A stretch of DNA of 64,000 nt from Rhynchopus sp. YZ270_cl-10 (Eukaryota > Euglenozoa > Diplonemea > Diplonemida > Diplonemidae): positions 744,001 to 808,000 of the forward strand of contig OZ037842.1 in assembly GCA_964035575.1 (NCBI GenBank). The letters run 5' to 3'. This document shows positions 60,357 through 64,000 of this stretch, in pieces. Made by a program: the position numbers and the translations under genes. Position 1 is the first letter of the stretch. Each line of letters begins with the position of its first letter. The notes beneath the pieces are model-generated. The model ran no database searches and was not told where the DNA came from. It worked only from the letters and a program-made list of their open reading frames with translations.

Positions 60357-60905
60357 CAGGGGTTAAGTTAGCTTTTTTTTTTTCTCGCTGAGTCGGGTTT
60401 TCTGGGTTTTTTTCGGTTTTTCTGGATTTTGCGAAAAATAACCCATTCCCTCCGCGAGCGTAGCGAGCGGAAAAAAAATTCCGCAATTTTTGGGCAAAGT
60501 TCAAAAATCCCACCAAAAAATGGGGGGACCCTGGGGATTTTTGGATTTGTCCTAACAATTTTGGAGCATAAATTTGAAGAACAGGACTGGTGTACCCCTC
60601 ACCAACCTCAGTTCCCACTTCCTGCCTCATCCGCACTCTCGCAACACTAGTACTGAACCCGAAGTTCGCCAGAGATCCCTGTTGCCTCTTCATATGAATA
60701 ATTCCCAGTTCTGACGGGGGTTTGTTTGGGTCGGGAGGATATTTTTTTTCTTAGAGGGTGGGGCGGGAGGGGGCTCCGCCCCCACCCCTACCCCACCTTC
60801 CCAGCCTACACCACCCAAAAATTTGGATTTTTTTTTTTTTTTTCAGATTCCATTTTTTTTTTTTTTTTTTTGAAAACCCAGAAACCCGCCCTAACTTAAC
60901 CCCTG
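60357..60905. mobile_element. 549-bp non-autonomous hAT-like element in an intron
   Basis: Perfect 15-bp terminal inverted repeats CAGGGGTTAAGTTAG and a perfect 8-bp target duplication TGCATTAC (60349-60356 and 60906-60913). Subterminal CGGGTTT-CTGGGTTTT is also inverted. The right end starts only 42 bases from the intron acceptor. No transposase. Its ends differ from those of the 47919-48662 element, so it is a second hAT family. Confidence 0.8.
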
Positions 60906-61015
60906 TGCATTACTAAAACTTTTGGACTCTTCTCTAAGACTAACAAAACATCGTCCACCTACAAGCTTTACCGCTTCGCGCAGTAAATAAAAACCAGGAA
61001 AGAAAGACAGGGTGA

Positions 61016-61039
61016 AAGATGAATACCCACACACATCTT
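61016..61039 (+). repeat. Dispersed hairpin family A (intronic)
   Basis: Perfect AAGATG/CATCTT outer stem with a short unpaired centre. Confidence 0.5.
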
Positions 61040-61163
61040 AAGAAAAGTTAGTAATCATCACCTACTTAAATTATGAAAAATTGTGCGCACACAAAAAAGT
61101 AGAGAAATACAAAGCCCTCTCGTGACAGTGTACCTCAAAAAAAAAGGGGGTAGGATGGCATAC

Positions 61164-61508
61164 GTGAACAACGGTATACTCGTGGTGAAGTCCCATGCAG
61201 AGCAAAGCGTCCACGACACCCAGGACATCACGATGCCAATGTCTTCGACAAAGGTGAGGACGACACTCCGCCACCAGTCGCTCAGTGCCGCCCACACGTA
61301 CTCCACAAAGGGCTCAAATACGTACCAAACGGCGCTCTTCGCCACACCCAGACACGACAGCACAACCTCCTCTGCGTACGTCGCACCCGAAGCAATGTAG
61401 TGCACCAAGCCACGTATAGTCTCAAAGGAACGGTACAGATCTACCAATGCAGCCACCAGCGTCACAATCGGCCAGATGATGCAGATCGTCTGCACAAGAC
61501 TCCGTATC
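61164..61508 (-). CDS. Unrecognised membrane protein, internal exon
   Basis: 115 codons between acceptor CAACAG|GATACGG and donor CAC|GTATGC. Reads IRSLVQTICIIWPIVTLVAA, LVDLYRSF, then TYAEEVVLSCLGVAKSAVWY and SWVSWTLCSAWDFTTSIPLF: at least two membrane-compatible segments. It joins upstream as TG|G to give Trp-Ile-Arg and downstream as AC|G, both in frame. Confidence 0.65.
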
Positions 61509-61773
61509 CTGTTGTGGGGGGTATTTGTGTGTCGTTCTGAACATTTCTGACCCATATATTTAAAAGAGAAATCGAGACACCGCCTAAAGACAATAGGGAT
61601 ATGCTTGCACAGATGGCAACTACACAAAAGCAATGTATCGAGAAAAAAATTACCGTCGGGTATTGTATCGGTTCTGTACGCAATGCTACCTTTTCGGGCT
61701 AGGATATTCGCATAGACATCCCTTAAAAGGGAGTTTGGGAACTCTCCTTTTCGATAAAGTAGGAAAACCATAC
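61509..61773 (-). other. Intron (265 bp)
   Basis: Donor ACCTG|GTATGG and acceptor CCACAACAG|G. Reading through instead would also be open for some distance, but phase and splice consensus match the other introns of this gene. Confidence 0.6.
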
Positions 61774-62488
61774 CAGGTTCTATAGTAAATGTTTCTTTGC
61801 GACATGAACATCGTCCAGCTGGGCAGGCCGCTTTCGACGAGACGAAGCTGCTCACTGTTTTGCGGCTTGCGGAGCACCTTCCAGAGGGAGAACGGGAGCT
61901 CCGGGGCGGAGTCGTCACCAAAGTACAACACCACCATATTGGTATGCACAAGCGACGACAGCTCTACGTCCTTCAATTCCACATCACTTTGCGTGGGCCT
62001 TAGGGGCAACTCTTCGGGGGCTTCCCGCCCGGTACTGGACTCAATGAGAAGCGCGAGGTGTTCCAGATCTGCATAGCTGTGTTGTGGATGGGTCACCATA
62101 TTGTCTAAAGAGGTGGACCAGTTGGCGGGGCTCAGTTCCACCAGGGGTGATGATGTGCCGGAAAGCGAGAGCATGTCGTAACCACCTTTGGAGGATTCTG
62201 CTAAGAGCCGCAGATGCCGCAGTGGATGCGACGGTCCAGCAGCCACCGCTGCAGCAACTGCAGCAGCCAGCACCACTGCTGCAGGGGGTGCGATGCGATG
62301 ATGCAAAAAGTCCCCCAAAGCCCGCTCCGTAGGAAACCACCACTTATACACCTCTCGTGTCTCGATCGTCCACCGCCCATCGGAAGTGATGTTATTGCTG
62401 TAGTCCATCCCACTCACCCCAGAGAAGGGGATCTCATAGAGAATAACGCCTTCCCGTTTGTGCAGCGGCAGGTCGTACAGATCGCCCC
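61774..62488 (-). CDS. Unrecognised membrane protein, internal exon
   Basis: About 238 codons: GDLYDLPLHKREGVILYEIP, a WTIETREVYKWWFPTERALG segment, one Ala/Val-rich hydrophobic helix (PPAAVVLAAAVAAAVAAG), then mostly soluble sequence to NIYYRTW. Acceptor TTTTCTCAG|GGGG. No domain recognised. Confidence 0.65.
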
Positions 62489-62763
62489 CTGAGAAAAGGA
62501 TTGGATAAGAAAGGGAAATAATGTTGGGAGGTGTGTAATGTTGAAAAGGGTGTGGTGAGGATAGACGCAGATCGTAAGGTAGGTGTTTTTGTTATGTTGT
62601 CGATCATCGCTACTAAGGTGCGTTCTGTAGCGTCGTCGCCCGAAGGGGCTAGGACGTACAGACGCAAATATCATCCTTAAGTGTGCCAGAGATGAGGCAT
62701 TGGGAACTATTGTTGCCCTGTCTGAATAATAATTCTGAATATTTTTAGAGGTGGTATGTATAC
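62489..62763 (-). other. Intron (275 bp)
   Basis: Donor ATCACAG|GTATAC, acceptor TTCTCAG. One leftover base plus two make a Gly codon (LLIT-G-GDLYD), so the phase is kept. Confidence 0.65.
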
Positions 62764-63359
62764 CTGTGATGAGGAGGAAGGAGGCGACGTCCATGAAGCG
62801 CCGCCACAGCCAGGAGCTGGACTCTGCGTAGCGACTGCGCGAGGGGAAGAGCATGAAGGTGTAGGACTGGCGTGCGTCGCAGGGGACCCAACAGATCTGG
62901 GTCTTGCCCGCGACGGGTGTGTGCGAGGGTTCAGAGTAGGTGGCATGTTCGGTTAGGGTGCTGGGGTGGGACGCGACTTGCCGCGAGTCAATGAGAAAGC
63001 GGAGGAGGGGGTGCCGTTCGAAGTACTTCGCAGTCTGCCTGATCTGCACACCTAGCAGCCACTTCTGCAGGTAGCGCAGACAGAGCTCGTGCAGGACAGA
63101 CCTCCGCATGAGCACCATGCACTTATCCTTGACACGCGACAGCTCCGACAGCATCAGGTCATCGTGCGCCATCTCCGCCACGGCCCCGTCAGAGAAGGCG
63201 GTGCTCCGCTCACCCTCCACCATGTACGCACTGCACGTCTCCCCCATGCTCCCGTCAGGGTCATGCCGCCCGTTGTGCCTGGGATACCCTGCGTCCTCAC
63301 ATGTGTCATGAAAGTATGTGTCTCTTTCAACACCGACCTCCCCCATGAAGGTTCGTATC
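62764..63359 (-). CDS. Unrecognised membrane protein, earliest exon seen
   Basis: About 199 codons. Begins after a TTTTTTTACAG acceptor with IRTFMGEVGVERDTYFHDTC and continues with soluble, Cys/His/Arg-containing sequence (DAGYPRHNGRHDPDGSMGE, LRYLQKWLLGVQIRQTAKYF), ending in a hydrophobic FMDVASFLLIT. If the acceptor is not used, the ATG at 63346 could be the start. Its N-terminal exon was not found in the last 640 bp and may be outside the window. Confidence 0.6.
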
Positions 63360-64000
63360 CTGTAAAAAAAGGTAAAATAAACTATAAATCGTACTTAGTC
63401 ACCCAAATCAGATGGCCCAACCCCCTAAGACCCATAATGATGCGAACAACAAACGCGTGTTGCATTGTCGGTGTGGATTAGAAGAAAGAGTGCGTGCCAC
63501 CCTCGCGACCGCCCTGAAGACAAAGGGGTAGGTGGGGGTGTGTCTGTGGTTTGTTTGACTACTTTAGCGATTCAGTGTTAACACACAAACGATGCTTCGT
63601 AGGATGGGATATAAAAAGGGCATCACAAAGAATCATTGTTTCAGCCATTGGTGTGGCACAGCAAAACAATGCATCAAAGGAAAATCAGCAAGATGCACTG
63701 TCCTCACGGATGTGGACATCTGCAAAAAGAAGAATGATAATGCAAACGCCTCTGGGACGCAGGCAGTCAACAAAGAAAAGCAAATAAACAAAGAAATCCT
63801 GAGAGATGAATGTGGTTTGAGTGACACACATCTTTCATAGAAAGGCTGGAGCAGATAATGTAGCCTAAGTTTGCTTTCCCCGAACGCATCACATCCGCAA
63901 AAAAAAGAACAGATAAGCAAGTGTGATCATCAGGGTTTGCAAACACAATGCCTGTAGACAGCCCGTCTCAGGTTGGCCACTGGCCGCCATTTTTTGGGTG
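63360..64000. other. Intron or 5' flank at the window edge
   Basis: No gene found. Contains a GCAAACGCCTCTGGGACGCAGGC element (about 63741-63764) and the family A hairpin at 63804-63833. Confidence 0.5.
63804..63833 (+). repeat. Dispersed hairpin family A
   Basis: AGATG/CATCT outside, extended by GA/TC, with TGTG/CACA inside. Confidence 0.55.

Larger units (their letters stand above)
60315..61163 (-). other. Intron between exons of the membrane-protein gene, with mobile element
   Basis: 849-bp intron, coding-strand donor GTATGC and acceptor ACAACAG. Splicing TTC-AC|G-GCG keeps the frame (Phe-Thr-Ala). It contains the hAT-like element at 60357-60905, a family A hairpin at 61016-61039 and a TACAAAGCCCTCTCGTGACA motif near 61109. 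Confidence 0.65.

Noticed and set aside
12701-63833. Family A hairpins as box C/D snoRNAs (GATGA motif)
   Set aside because: Copies lack a CTGA box D and are too short and too well paired in the centre for C/D snoRNAs.

Overview
This window comes from a flagellated microbial eukaryote, not a bacterium. The evidence is core histone genes, spliceosomal GT-AG introns, long AT-rich intergenic tracts full of homopolymers, an axonemal STPG-type gene, fibronectin III and cyclic-nucleotide-gated channel genes, and a LINE retrotransposon. All four core histones are unusually divergent, the H1-like protein has only a lysine-rich tail, most genes are intronless, and every host gene found lies on the minus strand. 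That pattern suggests a Euglenozoa-like protist (kinetoplastid or diplonemid grade). This assignment is an inference: no spliced-leader or rRNA sequence is available to settle it.

Layout. 0.4-9.3 kb holds two tandem histone repeat units, each encoding (in transcription order on the minus strand) H2B, H2A, H3, H1-like and H4. The left unit is interrupted between H3 and H1 by a secreted astacin metalloprotease gene. 11.4-12.3 kb holds an STPG-repeat flagellar protein. 15.4-22.7 kb holds a LINE with an intact 2136-codon ORF on the plus strand: OTU-like protease, zinc fingers, reverse transcriptase, restriction-like endonuclease, second OTU-like domain. 22.8-24.8 kb encodes a membrane protein with a polyglutamine coiled coil. 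25.1-32.5 kb encodes a 2471-residue FN3-repeat protein. 32.5-34.4 kb is a satellite block of two related 9-bp arrays flanked by G-rich repeats. 37.9-40.9 kb has a small membrane protein and a larger multi-pass protein with a disordered N-terminus. 42.4-52.3 kb has a short ORF or first exon and two tandem CNBD ion-channel paralogues. 52.3-58.9 kb is gene-free and repeat-rich. 58.9-63.4 kb holds at least four exons of an unrecognised membrane protein.

Structured non-coding DNA is the most distinctive content. Every histone gene has a short hairpin just 3' of its stop, and at H2B and H1 the two units differ by compensatory changes. More than twenty dispersed 25-40-nt hairpins occur between genes, most in the same orientation, with changing but complementary stems. 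There are two non-autonomous hAT-like elements with perfect 8-bp target duplications, several foldback elements, and a 9-bp satellite that reappears in opposite orientation 24 kb away inside a large inverted repeat. All coordinates and motifs were read by eye, with no database search.
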